From NCBI GenBank assembly GCA_015146655.1, contig VKHL01000009.1, positions 309,833-373,832 on the forward strand: DNA of 64,000 bases, given 5' to 3'. The stretch is from Ochromonas danica (taxonomy: Eukaryota; Sar; Chrysophyceae; Chromulinales; Chromulinaceae). The notes beneath the pieces are model-generated. The model did not search any database. It worked only from the letters and a program-made list of their open reading frames with translations, and was not told the origin of the DNA. Shown piece by piece: positions 11,186 through 23,437 of this stretch (position 1 is its first letter; every line of letters starts with the position of its first letter). The translations under genes were made by a program, and so were the position numbers.

Positions 11186-11908
11186 TCAAACCTTCTCTGG
11201 GCAAGGCGCGACACGAAACCAAGGTTTGATCTCAACAGGCCGATAGTCAGCAGCCTCAGAAGTGCTCACTTCCTTTTTGATTACTACCTGCCCTCCTTGG
11301 CCCCAATTGGCAGGAGTGACGATTGGATGATAGGAGGTCAATATAATAGCATCAAACTGGCGCAAGACCTCATACCAATTTCTTCCTACCGAAGGGCTGG
11401 TCCTCATGGAGAAGCGTATGCGACCCTCCGTGTCAACAAGGAAAGCCCCAAAAGACACTACGGAAGCCTTCTTAGTCACTATATGATCACGTGCACAACC
11501 CAACATCTTCAATATTTTACAATCTGGATCAGATAAGATTGCCATGGTGAAGCGCACATTTTGTAACTCTTCAATATCTCGTATCCAACGACGATAATTC
11601 GCAACTTCGGTGAGGAAGAAAACCAGGAAGGAGAGTCAGAGTCACCGCTTCAGAGTCACGCAATTACACGAGATCTAACCTGTGTCATTGCCCAAGGCAA
11701 GTGGGAAGATATTTCTGGCTTCAAATTCATCGACCAGCTTGGTTAGCATGCCCAAGTCAGTTGTAGCCACCGGATCGAAGGCGCTGTTGAAAGTGGTGAT
11801 AAGAGCATAGCGTCCTCCCACCAATTCTCGAAAGAAAATTCTTCCAAGGGTAGAATCTAAGTCAAATGTTGGGACCTCATCGCCAACATCCAGCACAACG
11901 TTTTCCAT
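11186..11908 (-). CDS. Prx6-like (1-Cys) peroxiredoxin homologue lacking the peroxidatic cysteine
   Basis: Exon 1 is 11908-11680 and exon 2 is 11604-11186; splicing in phase gives 215 aa. The protein follows the Prx6 layout. The thioredoxin fold begins with VGDEVPTFDLDSTLGRI, then comes the active-site loop, then the typical FTMAILSDPDCKILKMLG. The dimerisation tail matches too (SVGRNWYEVLRQFDAIILT, then TPANWGQGG). The loop that normally reads TPVCTTELG reads DPVATTDLG: the codon at the catalytic cysteine is GCT (Ala). The frame is otherwise intact and splice sites are canonical, so this looks like a maintained protein rather than a pseudogene. Peroxide reduction by the family mechanism would not be possible. 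A chaperone, redox-sensor or regulatory role is conceivable but is inference. Confidence 0.85.
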
Positions 11909-12131
11909 CGCATCGATCCAAAAAGAAACTGACCCTACCACTCGCTCATCATCCACCAACACGCCAGATTGCCAAACCGACAGTGTGAAGGTAAATTATA
12001 ATAAAAGGTGCGCGTTCATGCAATAAATTTTACAAAATGAGTAAAGACAGCACGCAAATGTACTGATTAGTTCCCCCAATTGCAATCAACAAGGCAGCTG
12101 AGTTAGGTTAGTATGTAAGCTAAAAGAGTTT

Positions 12132-12884
12132 TTAGGCTTCAGGCTTAATGAGACCAACGCCTCCTTCATTGCGACGGTAGACCACATTGATCTCGTTGGT
12201 TTCCTTATTACGGAAGACATAGAAAGGGTGGTCGACATAAATATCTAAGGCATGCACAGCCTCCTCTACAGAGATGGGAGGCATGACAAAGGACTTGGGC
12301 TTGACCAGCTGCAGAGGCTTCTTGAAAGCCTGAGCAGGCGTAACAGATCTATATTTAGAATCTAACTCCTTCAATAGCTCTTCTTCATCGAAGTCCGCAG
12401 CGATCTCCTCGTCAACGGTGGATTTGAATGCAGCGCGCTCTTTCTTGTGCTTGTCGTTGATCTTCTCGTTGTGCTTCTTGATGCTACGAGCCAATTTATG
12501 AGAGACAAGATCTATACTAGCATACATATCATCGGTTCTCTCACTAGCAACCAAAACTGCACCACCACGGAAAGCAACTGTAACTTCAGCAATTTGGGAT
12601 TCGGGTTTGGTGGTTTGAGTGTGGTGCTCAGTCACAGGATATTTAACAACACGAAGAACAACATTGGTAGACAGAGCATCATGGCCCAACTTGTCAATCA
12701 CTTTGCCGATCTTGCTTTGGACGCGATCAGATAAGGCAGGAGTAAGACCAATATCACGAGCAACAATATCAACTTTGGCCATCATCTGCAAACGAGACAT
12801 AGGCACTCCTCTCATAGGGAGATGGAAGGAAAAGGAAAGCTGCAAGACAGCGAGAAGGTAAAGCACGATAAAAGGCATCATCAT
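12132..12884 (-). CDS. Long-form ribosome hibernation promoting factor, probably plastid-targeted (HPF/PSRP1-like)
   Basis: A single exon from the first of three consecutive ATGs at 12884 encodes 250 aa. The mature part has the S30AE fold (VDIVARDIGLTPALSDRVQ, then TDDMYASIDLVSHKLARSI). A charged linker leads to a C-terminal dimerisation domain (SVEEAVHALDIYVDHPFYVF, then VVYRRNEGGVGLI). These are the features of long HPF, which dimerises or silences 70S-type ribosomes. The N-terminus is a hydrophobic signal peptide (MMMPFIVLYLLAVLQLSFS) followed by Phe-His-Leu-Pro, like the bipartite signal of proteins entering a secondary plastid. That makes the likely target the plastid ribosome. It is divergent from the giant gene that starts at 13153. 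Confidence 0.88.
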   Translation of the reverse strand: MMMPFIVLYLLAVLQLSFSFHLPMRGVPMSRLQMMAKVDIVARDIGLTPALSDRVQSKIGKVIDKLGHDALSTNVVLRVVKYPVTEHHTQTTKPESQIAEVTVAFRGGAVLVASERTDDMYASIDLVSHKLARSIKKHNEKINDKHKKERAAFKSTVDEEIAADFDEEELLKELDSKYRSVTPAQAFKKPLQLVKPKSFVMPPISVEEAVHALDIYVDHPFYVFRNKETNEINVVYRRNEGGVGLIKPEA

Positions 12885-13152
12885 GAGGTTGTGGGGTTTG
12901 TTTTCTATCTGGAAGTGCAACAACAACCAGACAGAGTCAGAGAGCGAGCGAAGGGAAAGACACACAAGCCACGCAGGCAGGCCGCTCACAAACACCATCA
13001 AACGACCACCCAAAACGTCTTCTATTGTTAACTTAAGAGGGAGAAGATGATGGATGGGTTGTTTCTTTTCCGGTTGATGATCTTCTATTCTTGAATGCTT
13101 CGATTGTCTCATTCTTTGCTGGTCAGATTTTTGCAATCCTTGCGCTCTTGAG

Positions 13153-16100
13153 ATGAGCTTTAAAGCTCTCATTATTTTTATTTTTACTTGCACGATTAGA
13201 TACACTCTAGGCATAACAGCCAATCCAACATCGTTTCCTTCTCTGCATCCTACTGAAAGTACTTGGACTATATCCTCGTCCTTTGCTCTCGAGGATGATA
13301 TCGAGTACTTCTTTGTCTATTTCTACGCCAATGGAATTTATGGTAGTGAGGTGGTTTCCATTGTGAGTACGCAGACTGGCCTCTGTATTCACGACCCCTC
13401 AAGCTCCATCGAGTCCATGGTCTTCTTTCAATACAGTTGTGGCGAAGGTGAACCAGTCACGTCCTTCTCCTCTCAAATGAACATCGTTTTTTATCGATCG
13501 ACTCTTTGCGTTTACGTGTGCTAGGCTTAGTCACTAGAAGGGAGTATTCTTCTAGTGCCTGTACATCAGATTCTATCCTCTCCGCCTCACACATCACCCT
13601 TGGAGCACAGAATGCTTACTTGATTGATAACGACAATAGCGGGAACACAAGCTCCTTGTCATATGAAACTCTTTTGCGCTGTGATATGGGGAACAGTCTC
13701 TCTCCAATATTAGCATCGCAACATGCCACGCAATACGCTGCCTATATGTAAATGTGAAGCCACCCTAACTCCTTTTCTCATTGTATTATCTCACTGAATT
13801 TTGTATTTTCTAGAGAGCGGCAAGGCGACTGCGACGGTTCGGTTGTCTATTTTGAGGTCACTTTGAGCAATTCTTGTTATATCGTGAATGAACAACAGGG
13901 AGAGATGTTCAGCTTGCCCAACATATATGAATATTCAACTAATTACTGTGGAGAAGAATCCTTGGCATCGACTCTACGCGCAGATCAAATCTGCCGTTTC
14001 CTCGTGGGAAGCGCTTCCATATACTATGAATGGAAAGTTGTTAACATCAACATAACAGATTTGACGCCAAGTTCACAGCCCAGTTCTCAGCCGACACAAA
14101 TTCCCAGTGCACAACCCAGTGCACAACCAACGTTGCTACCTACTGCGCAACCCAGTTCTCAACCAACTCAAATCCCCACTGCGCAGCCGACTGCTGATCC
14201 TAGCGCAGAACCCACCACACAGCCTACAGCAGGTCCCACAGTGCAGCCCAGTGGTATGCCAACATCTCTACCCAGCTCTAACCCAAGCATTCAACCCACC
14301 TCTCAGCCAACTTCACAGCCAACCTCTCAACCTATCTCCGAGCCAACCTTGCAACCAACCTCGCAACCCAGTGCCCAACCCACGTCGCAGCCCATCTCTC
14401 AACCTGCCTCTCAACCCAGCACCCAACCCACCTCGCAGCCCACCTCTCAACCCAGTACTCAACCCAGTACTCAACCCAGCACTCATCCTAGTGCTCGACC
14501 TACCTCTCAACCTACCTCTCAACCCAGCACCCAACCCACCTCTCATCCTAGTGCTCAACCTACCTCTCAACCTACCTCTCAACCCAGCACTCATCCTAGT
14601 GCTCAACCTACCTCTCAACCTACCTCTCAGCCTACCTCTCAACCCAGCACCCAACCCACTTCGCAGTCCACATCTCATCCTAGTGCTCAACCTACCTCTC
14701 AACCTACCTCGCTTCCGACCTCTCAACCCAACACCCAACCCACCTCACAGCCCACCTCTCAACCTACCTCTCAACCCAGTACTCAACCCACGTCGCAGCC
14801 AACCTCCCAACCTAGTACTCAACCTAACGTTATAGCTTCAGGTAATAATCGATACGATTTTACGGACTTCATTAACTGTTGATGATATCTAGATCTCCCC
14901 AATGTATTGGAGCTCGCTTCCGTCGCCGTAGTCCGCACGTCGCTCCAAGTAAAGGTCATCTTTTCGGCTTCAGCTCTTGTCCCGGGTCGCGCTTACTGTT
15001 TAGCCACTATCTTCTCAAAAGCAATCAAAAGTACTGATGAAATCCAAGTAGCTGGATTTGTTAGCACTTATGATTTATACTCGCAACAGGCGGATGTGAC
15101 TATCACTAAACTACAGCCAGCTACCGAATATTATGTTTATTGTTTTCTGACTAATATGGCAAATGAGAAGACAACATTTGCCAATGCGGAGAATACGCGT
15201 ATGCTGATTTCAACGTTATGCTGCAAAGAGATCATTTGGAGGTCTTATCCCTCAACTGTCATGACTAATAGCTCTTCCGCGATGTTTCGTTACTCAATAA
15301 CCTCCGCTCCAAGTGAATATTTTCGCCTGTCTCCACTTCTATATATTAATGAAAGCAAAGTTATGGAGAATCTGTATCGTATTTCTCCTTCTCAAGTCCT
15401 TTTTACCAACTCTTCCTCTGTATTAGTGGGCAGTTTTAACTTGAAATTGTCGGGTGAGCTACGAACGGGCTGGTACTCTGTTTCAGCAAATCTGACTGGC
15501 AGTAGCACCAGTGAATATTATAATATCTCTGTGACCTTCTTCGTTACAAACAGCACCTTAGCAATGTCACAATCATCTCCAGATGTTCTTTATGCAATGT
15601 CCAGTGACAGTGGTTCAGTGATATACATTGCTTTTGCTTCCCCCACTAATCAAGCAGGCATTTCTGCGTCAAGTTGGTCATGTGGTATTCTTCTCTCTTT
15701 TCCATACGCAGATACCACATTATGTTCCTGGCAGAACAGTAGTGCTATTCTGATTTCACTGGCATCTTCAAACGCTTCTTTGCTTCCTGGAGACAGCATT
15801 ATTCTATCAATGGATATGATAGGAGCCGCAGGGTCGTCTGGTGTTTCAACGTCGGCTGTGTCTAAAATGAAGTTGTTGAATCAATTATCTATTGTCATAA
15901 GTGCACCCTTTAATCCCAACCCGCCATTTCCATCAGTTATTATTCCCAGTTCAGTTTTATCATGCGCAGCCTTTGAGATTGACTGCACTCAATCTGTGGG
16001 CAGCTTTGGAAGGAATTGGGAGAGTATAAAATGGACTGTGAGCACTTCCCTCACCTCAGCTACTGCCAGTGCTAGAAATTTGGAGAATTTACTCAATGCG

Positions 16101-19100
16101 CGGTATACACAAACTACATCTGCTTTAATTATAATTCCTGCCAACATTTTGGCCGTTGGAAGATATTATGTTACTCTTACTCTTGTCAATGTTTTAAAAC
16201 TCACAGCATCGAGAACTGTGACATTTTCGGTTTTGAATAGTTCCGATGTGTTACCGATAGTCCAGATTATGGGGTCGACTGAACAATATTATAAATCCAG
16301 TGATTCCCTCAAGCTAATGACCCATCTTTCCTTTGCGTATTGTGACGAAAGCCTTTCAAGCAAGGCGTCATTGGCATCTTCTGTCAACCTGGTTTGGTCG
16401 TGCTGGAAAGATGGGATACTGGAGTCTCACATTGTTTCGATTAACTCCAATCCCCGGATCTTTGAGCTATCGCCTTATACCCTTCAAGTGGATACCGTGT
16501 ATCAGATTTCAGTGTCGGCTTCTTTTGGATCAGCCTCATGGCTGATTACTAACTCCACTGTAACGATCATGATTCAACCAGGGGATATTCATCCAGTGGT
16601 AATGGGAGGCACAATTAGATCCATAAGCCAAGATACGACAATAGATTGTAAAAACACATATGATGAGAACAGTCCTTCCACTGCTACCATGAGCTATTCT
16701 TGGTCTTGCTCAATATTGTCTTCTTCGGATTACGGGGAGACGTGTAATTATATCTTTGGCATGGGCCAGCTCGATGAAGACCAAGTGACTATCTATTATC
16801 TGTATTTGCAGGCAGATGTTATCTATGGCGTGGAGTTAATATGTACAACCTCGGATGGGCGGAGTAATTCCCTGGCATTAAGTTTTACTAAAGAGGTGGT
16901 GACCAATTCATATGGAATGGCAACCATAAAGAGCACATTTCCTATAGCTTCTGTAGATAATCCACTGGTGGTTTATGGTTTTGTGTCAGCACCAGTTGAT
17001 ATCACTTCTTCTTGGCGTGTCCTACAGGGCAGCAATGAGTTAGATCTACAGAAAAGATCCAACACTCCCCCAGCACGCAATTTTTCAATGACCAATAATG
17101 CTTCTTCTTTTATACCATTCCCCCTCAGTGTTGATATTGGTGATCTTTTGAGAGGATCATCGTTATCGTTCCGTCTATCAACATTTCAACGAGACACAGG
17201 GCGACTCTTGTCTTACAGTGAAATCTCCGCAATGGCGGCTCCCGCACCCGTGGGGGGTTCTATTTCCGTCTCACCCATAGAAGGAATAGGTTTAATAACT
17301 CTGTTTACTTTTATTACATCTGGATGGATGGATGATAGTGGGTCTTATCCCTTGCAGTATGGCTTCCACTATATTGTCTCTGTTCAGACGCCTCCCATTG
17401 CTATCCAGATGGTTAATACTCCCACTGTTATTCGTTCCACATTGCCTTCTGGTTTGAAGCAAAATAGATTTGAGGTGGTGGTCATTGCAAGAGCTGTCAA
17501 TGTTTATGGCGGAACTGGTTCGACATTTACTACCATTGTAGTTACAGAACCCCCTTCCAATATGACATATTATGCTTACATGTCCTATGAACAACAGAAT
17601 GCCAGAAACTTGTCTTCAATGGATGCTCTTCTATGCTCAGCTTGTAATGTGATGATGATGATGGCTGCGGTAAATTGTTCTTCAGCTCCTCAATCGCTTT
17701 GTGCATCGCTCAATCGTTCTCCTTGCCAAACTGTTCCGCAAACTTGTTCCAACTGTTTAGAAGGGTTTGTGGGTGTTGTGGGTCCGTCCAATACATTATG
17801 CAGTAAAGCTACTGCTCTGCTCTCTCCATTGGGTGGTGCCTGTTCTGCTGATAGCGATTGCTATTTTAATTTATGTGTAGACGGAATATGTATCGAGCCT
17901 CGCAAATTGTGCCCCACTCACACAGTCAATACAACTTGTAGCGGTCATGGATACTGCAGTTATGTTATCAATCAAGTTATGACTACAGTGGATAATTGCG
18001 GAATAACCAATACTGGTTGCAAGGCAAAATGTCAATGTGAAGTAGGCTATTCGGGCTTGTCTTGTGAATTTATGTCGAGCGATTCTGCTGATCGCACAGC
18101 GACTTTGCTTTTGGCTTGTCAATCTCTTCTAGAAGTTATCCAAAGCTCAAGCCCTTCTACCTCTTTGCTTGAATCGTTAATAGCATCTATTAACGTTGCC
18201 AGTCTCAATGTTCTTGCTCAGGATCATGATTTTGATATTTGTCTCACAGCCTTACAAACTACAACGCAATTAGCTGCCTTGGGGTATTTGAATGGTTCGT
18301 CTGTGTTGGCCCCTGGCTACCTGTTTGCGGCAGTCTCAAACTTTGTGAGATATCGTTCAGGTAATAAGGCAGAGAATGAAACACATCTTGGAGACAAGCT
18401 AAGTCATGCATTGACGTCGTTCTCACAAGGCATTCTCACAACGATGGTCTCCGGACAGTTTGATCAGAACTTTGCGGGAAACAATCTACGACTAGTTATT
18501 AATAGAGCCTTCGTGCAAGATATCGAAAACCTGTCCTTTGTTGCCCCAAAGACTCAAGATGAGAAAGCCTATGGAAGCTTATCCGCAACACTCACGTTTC
18601 TGAACGGTTCATTGAAACAGTGCAATCTTGGCAATGGATATTCACGCACTGCCTTTGGTCTTTGGTCAACAGTTCCCTATCGCTCAAATAAAACCATCAT
18701 TTCCTCTTTAGCGCGTCTAGAAGCATTTCCTAATCAGTCTTTCGTCGAAGCCGGAGAAGCAAACAGTTTGCCTGATACAGGTCAGACATGGCCGCGATAC
18801 AGCTTTACCGTACCCTTCTCCTTCTCTCAGAGCTTTACTCGCAGATTAACTAAAACAGGGCAAAATGTTACCTTCCCTCGCTGTCAAGAAACCATTGATG
18901 GCCAATTGGTTAACTGCTCTGATTGCGAACTCTCGACTTACTCCAACACAACATCTGTCTTTTTATGCTATAACATCGCTGATTTGTGTCCGAATGTTGT
19001 TGATGTAAATGGAGAAGACTCTTCAACAGACAGGAGACAACTCTTTAGCCTCTCAGGGGATGATGATGGTGGACAACTCAATACCCCCTCTTCTAATCTG

Positions 19101-22100
19101 CAACAAATCTTGGCTATCGTTGATTATTCGGAACGTTATTTTGTTGAAGTTCTCAGCTTCAATCCATTCCGTGTTGATCCAGAACAGGCTAAGCCTGTGG
19201 TAGCTGTCGTTGGTGCTATGTTCATGATGATTGTATTGGGGTTTCTATATTTCGCTCGGTGGGATTGGGACGATCATCACCAATTGATTTATATTCCTCC
19301 TCCTTCATCCAGTGCAATGGCTAAGTCTAAGTCTTGTGCAAATCAAGAGAACAAGAAAAACAAGCTTCTTTCTTTGTTAGAGGGAGACCAGGATTCTGAT
19401 GATGATGGTGCGAATCAAAAGAAACCATTAGAGGAAGTGCAGATAGAGGACGTGACCAGTTTTCTTAATGAAGTGCTCCCACTACAAAGAAGGTTGCCCA
19501 ATACTTTCTGGGACTTTGTGGTCAATTTTGCAAGAGCTGTTTGGAATCGACATGATATGTTGAATGCTTTTGCAGAACCGAGTCTGTCCAATCCACGAAG
19601 TATGCGATGGCTCAACCTGTGCCTGCAACTTCTTGTGATGATTTTCTTTGATACATTGGTTTTCAATCTATTCTTTCCTGATGAAGGACAGTGTGAAAGT
19701 TACCACACGAAAGAAGATTGTCTTCATCCGATCAATAAAGCGACGGGTAAAGCACTTTGCTCATGGACTGGTAGCAGCTCAAGTGATCCAACTGGTGATG
19801 ACTTAACTGTTTACAGTTCAGTTTCATGCAACGTGTCAGGGCCACCCAGTGACCTAACATTTACACTCTTACTCGCATTGGTAACTTTCATGCTATCCAT
19901 TCCTGTGGCACTGGCGTTGGACTTTGTCAGGCTGGAAATTTGTTCGAAGCGACCTACACCAGCTGTTCTCTCATTCTTTTGGTCTGTGCCAGATGATTTC
20001 CGTGGCTTACAAGACAATACCTTGGTGGAGAAGACATTCCATCAAATGGGAAGTGGACCGAAGAGACCACCAAGTCGGCCTGTCCCGCAGAGATTCTCTT
20101 TGGAGCCCTGCAACTTCACGGATAGAGATTTCCATGCCAAGATGGTCTTTGACGAACAACTGCCATGTAGTCAAGAAGTGGATCTTTTGCTTAATGAGAT
20201 TCGATCATTTCTAGATCACGCGTCTCAATTTGATCGAATTAATGGTGGAAGAGGGAGGAGCGGGGGGAATGCGTTTTCCTTGGCTGCCCTTCCAGATGTC
20301 TTGACTTCCATCCAACGACTTGCAGGTATCTATATAGATGGTTCACCTGTGCAAATGACCCTCCGGCAGCGGCTTTGGTATGGAAACAATCCACGGAAGC
20401 GTTTGGAATCCAAAATTCGTGCAGCTCGGCGCAGAGCACGAGAGATTAAAGCGATTCTGTTTTCTATCCATGATAACGATGGTCGTGCGTTGGATAGATC
20501 GGTTGCTCTGTTGCAATTCTTTGTCATTGAGCAATTCTCTCCTTTGAAAAGATATGTCTTACGCTCTCAATACTTCCCCTTTGAGTCTTTTTCTCCTCCA
20601 CCCGTTGCTCTTCCACTTTGGATAATGGGATGGACTATCTTACTGGGCGCCTTTGCTTTCTTTCTCTATTGGATCCTTGTATGGGGTTTATCATCCGGTA
20701 ACTCCGCCACAAAGTCTTGGGGGTTGAACTTCGTCCTTGTCTTTGTGCAAGACTTCATCTTGAGTCAACTCTTTCAGATCTTTGTTCTGCAGGTCTTAGC
20801 CATGCTCTCTATCCATCCTCAATTACGTTTTATTTATCATGTCCTCTATCGCAAGGCTCGTGATGTGTTGACGCCAAATCACGGCGACAAAAAACAGGAA
20901 GAGGACCAAGGTGATAATAAAGATGAAGTCACGAGTGTCATCCAGCATCTTTCTTCAGCTTGCCGAGTCGGTCATATGCACAGTTGCATGGACTTACCCG
21001 CCTCCATCCTTCTGCGCGATTTGACCGATGCAGACGTGGAGCTCTGCCGCAGACAGTCGCACCAAGCGCTGCCCCTGGCTGCGACCTCTTTCCTGCTCGG
21101 GCCTGTCCTCCTCACCGTCCTGCTTGGAGAAACCTTCGGAGAGATGGCCTTGGAAACCTTGCTGCCCTTGTTGGTGTTCGGCTTCATCCTCGCCAATTTC
21201 TACCTCCTTCGTGTTTCGCTGCTGTTCTTCATTCTGCTCTACATGGCCTTCGTTGTCGTTACTCTCTGGAAGATGCTGGTCGTCAGACCTTCAGTGAAGC
21301 AGCAGCATGAAGAGGAGGGAGGAAGGGAAATGGTGGTGTCACGGTCACCCATCGCGTCCCCTCCTTCTTCTCCTCCAGTGAGGGTAGCTGTCAACCCCAT
21401 GCATGTTATCTTCCGCTCTGGGCAGTCTTCTCTTTGTAGCCTCCTTTCTTACTTATCCTTCAAACTACCATATACATGGTATCTCTACCTAGTGAGAGGT
21501 GTGAGGGTTTGTGTGCTGCAGAAGGAGGAACGACAGAAGGAAGAGTGGAGAGAGCATTGGCAAAATATGAACAAGCCACAAGCACTTCAAGGATTTACTT
21601 CATCACAAGATCTTGGCAATAATACACAAGTCGATTCACCTACTGCCGTCTCTGGCCCTCCGGCTCTTCTTGTAAGAGAGATCTCGGCAAGCTGGGCTTG
21701 TAAGAGGCACTGGGCGGTGGCTGCCTTCTCTTCCACAGTCTCCGTCTCCTCGAAGAGAAGAATGCAAGCCTCAATCCTCCTCAGCCTACCGGAAGAAGTC
21801 CGAGCCATGCGACCAGATCATTGGTCGTCTACGTGGAGTCTGTCGCCACGCAGAGAGCAGAAGCAGGAACACCATGATGACTACCTCCAGGAGCTCTTGA
21901 GTCGCTGGCTCCACCTCACTCGACCTGTGGACATCTCTCAGTACCGTGAGCACCTGCGGCCAGATGGGCCCATGCCACCCGCTACGATCAACTTCGACCT
22001 TTTTGATCCTGACCACAAGGTGGACAGCGACGACGATGACGACTACCTCGTGACAATGCAGAGGAAGGAGAAGAAGAGAAATCCTCAGCATTGGTATGCC

Positions 22101-22796
22101 TATAAACAACAACGAGCATTGCAATATGTAGAGAAGATTCATCCCCCAGCCTCCGATCCTGTCAAAGTGATGGCCAAGGCACTTAATCTCCACGCGACAG
22201 AACTGGGACTGCCTGTTCCTCCTCCGCCTCGTCTTGCCAGCAGTATTACCACTCCTTCTCCTCGAAAGCCTATGACTGCGGTTCCTCCTTCTTCTTCTCC
22301 TGGCCCTTTGAGATTGCTTTCCCGATCATTTAGCTTCCGTAGCAGATCCTCTTCTGTCAGTGGGACAGAAAGGAATTCTCCCATTCGATTTGCTCTATTG
22401 CGTGATTTCTCGAGGCGTCGTTTCTCTGCTTTGTCCTCCTCGTTCCATACCCAGCCACGATCCCCAGGGGTACTTGCTGAAGATGAAGAAGTAGACGAGG
22501 AATATGGTAGTTTCGCCCGAGCGACCTCCGAGCTCTCAGCAATGTCATGCTGTGGAGCCTCGCAAGGTGAAACGCGTCGGGAGATGAGACCTTTCCGTCT
22601 CTTCCTTCCACTCGTGCACACTTTGGCGCAGCAGTTCCAGCCACATGGTCTGCCTCTCACTCGATTACAACGCGAAGAGCTCGTGCTTTCTTTCAATGCC
22701 TTCGTCTTGTCCTCCAGGGTGGACGACTACAACGAGCCAGTGCTCTGCGTGGAAGAAGTGGAAGAATGGTTCTTCACTGCTTGTGCCAATCTTTAG
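13153..22796 (+). CDS. Giant polycystin-1-like membrane protein with signal peptide, SQPT repeats, REJ/PKD-like and EGF-like regions (about 3,162 aa)
   Basis: Model: exons 13153-13517, 13556-13747, 13814-14841 and 14893-22796. The last two introns are well supported. The first (38 nt) is only the best in-frame choice. The order is: an N-terminal signal peptide (MSFKALIIFIFTCTIR...), a cysteine-containing head, and a Ser/Gln/Pro/Thr repeat stalk (residues about 271-524). A long beta-rich ectodomain with many Asn-X-Ser/Thr sites follows; part of it (about 880-980) looks REJ/PKD-like. A cysteine-rich plus EGF-like region (CSGHGYCSY...CQCEVGYSGLSCEF) lies near 1500-1590. The first membrane span is near 1960-1985, and at least seven more spans lie between about 2100 and 2660. 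The segment around LPLWIMGWTILLGAFAFF, then VQDFILSQLFQIFVLQVLAM, resembles polycystin-1 membrane helices. No PLAT domain was seen. The long cytosolic tail is acidic and Ser-rich. A surface receptor or mechanosensory/adhesion role is likely, but unproven. Confidence 0.75.
14068..14827 (+). repeat. Coding Ser-Gln-Pro-Thr repeat tract
   Basis: About 760 bp of imperfect tandem 12-bp units encode Pro-Thr/Ser-Ser-Gln (with Ala, His, Ile, Leu variants) inside the giant membrane-protein gene. Units of the types PTSQ and PSTQ/PSAQ alternate irregularly. Such mucin-like stalks are frequent in stramenopile cell-surface proteins and are prone to length change by slippage. The minus-strand frames over it read as Arg/Gly repeats and are shadows. 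Confidence 0.95.
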
Positions 22797-22885
22797 TCCG
22801 TTCTTATCAATTCCTCCTATCATATCCTGTCCTATCCAATCCCCTGTCCTATCCTATCTCATTATCCTGCACAACATCCTATCCT
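22797..22885 (+). repeat. Degenerate TCCTATC-type repeat in the 3' flank
   Basis: Immediately after the stop of the giant gene, pyrimidine-rich units of the form TCCTATC/TCCAATC recur about nine times with drift. It is probably a simple-sequence tract in the 3' UTR or just beyond it. Confidence 0.7.
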
Positions 22886-23209
22886 ATTCAAATTGATTGT
22901 TTTAAACGCGGCAATCCAGTCGCTGAGCTGACCTTCTCACTCGATTTGATCCTTTAATCCTTGTTGTTTTAAGACCTAAACCAATCGGTCAACTCTAGCC
23001 ATATTTGTTTTTGTTCTCATATTTAGCGGTAGATGGGAGATCATTGAGGTCGCCACTCTATCACAACAACAAAACACATGTTTAATGGATATAGACGAAG
23101 ACTGCTTTGGCTTGTAATTAAGCACGTTCTGTTCTTCACTTCTTCATTTTCATCGCTACGCTGTGATTGACCGTCTATGATCAGCCATGATCTATGCTTG
23201 AACGATGTC

Positions 23210-23437
23210 TCATTCATCTCGCCTTGCACTCAGAGGTCGTTCATTGTCACACAGACAGAATGTGAATCTGGTCGCAGCCAGTAGAATCTCATGCACATTT
23301 GCCTCACAAGAGGACCACTTCATTAGATGACGAGCTTGTTGAATATCAAAGAGCTCTGGATTAAAAATCGGACAATGCGTTTCTTGTCCATAACAAAGGC
23401 AGAGAAAGACCCACAACAACACGAGAAGAAAATTCAA
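23210..23437 (-). CDS. Possible terminal exon encoding a secreted-type peptide, start unresolved
   Basis: A minus-strand frame reads a strongly hydrophobic, signal-peptide-like segment (MNFLLVLLWVFLCLCYGQE if the initial TTG is counted). A cysteine-containing region with plausible composition follows, ending in SARRDE and a stop. There is no in-frame ATG before an upstream stop, so a first exon would have to be spliced on. I could not find it with confidence. It may equally be a chance frame. Confidence 0.25.
   Translation of the reverse strand: MNFLLVLLWVFLCLCYGQETHCPIFNPELFDIQQARHLMKWSSCEANVHEILLAATRFTFCLCDNERPLSARRDE

Noticed and set aside
14313-14738. Arg-Gly-rich minus-strand frame opposite the SQPT repeat
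   Set aside because: It is the reverse-complement shadow of the 12-bp coding repeat.
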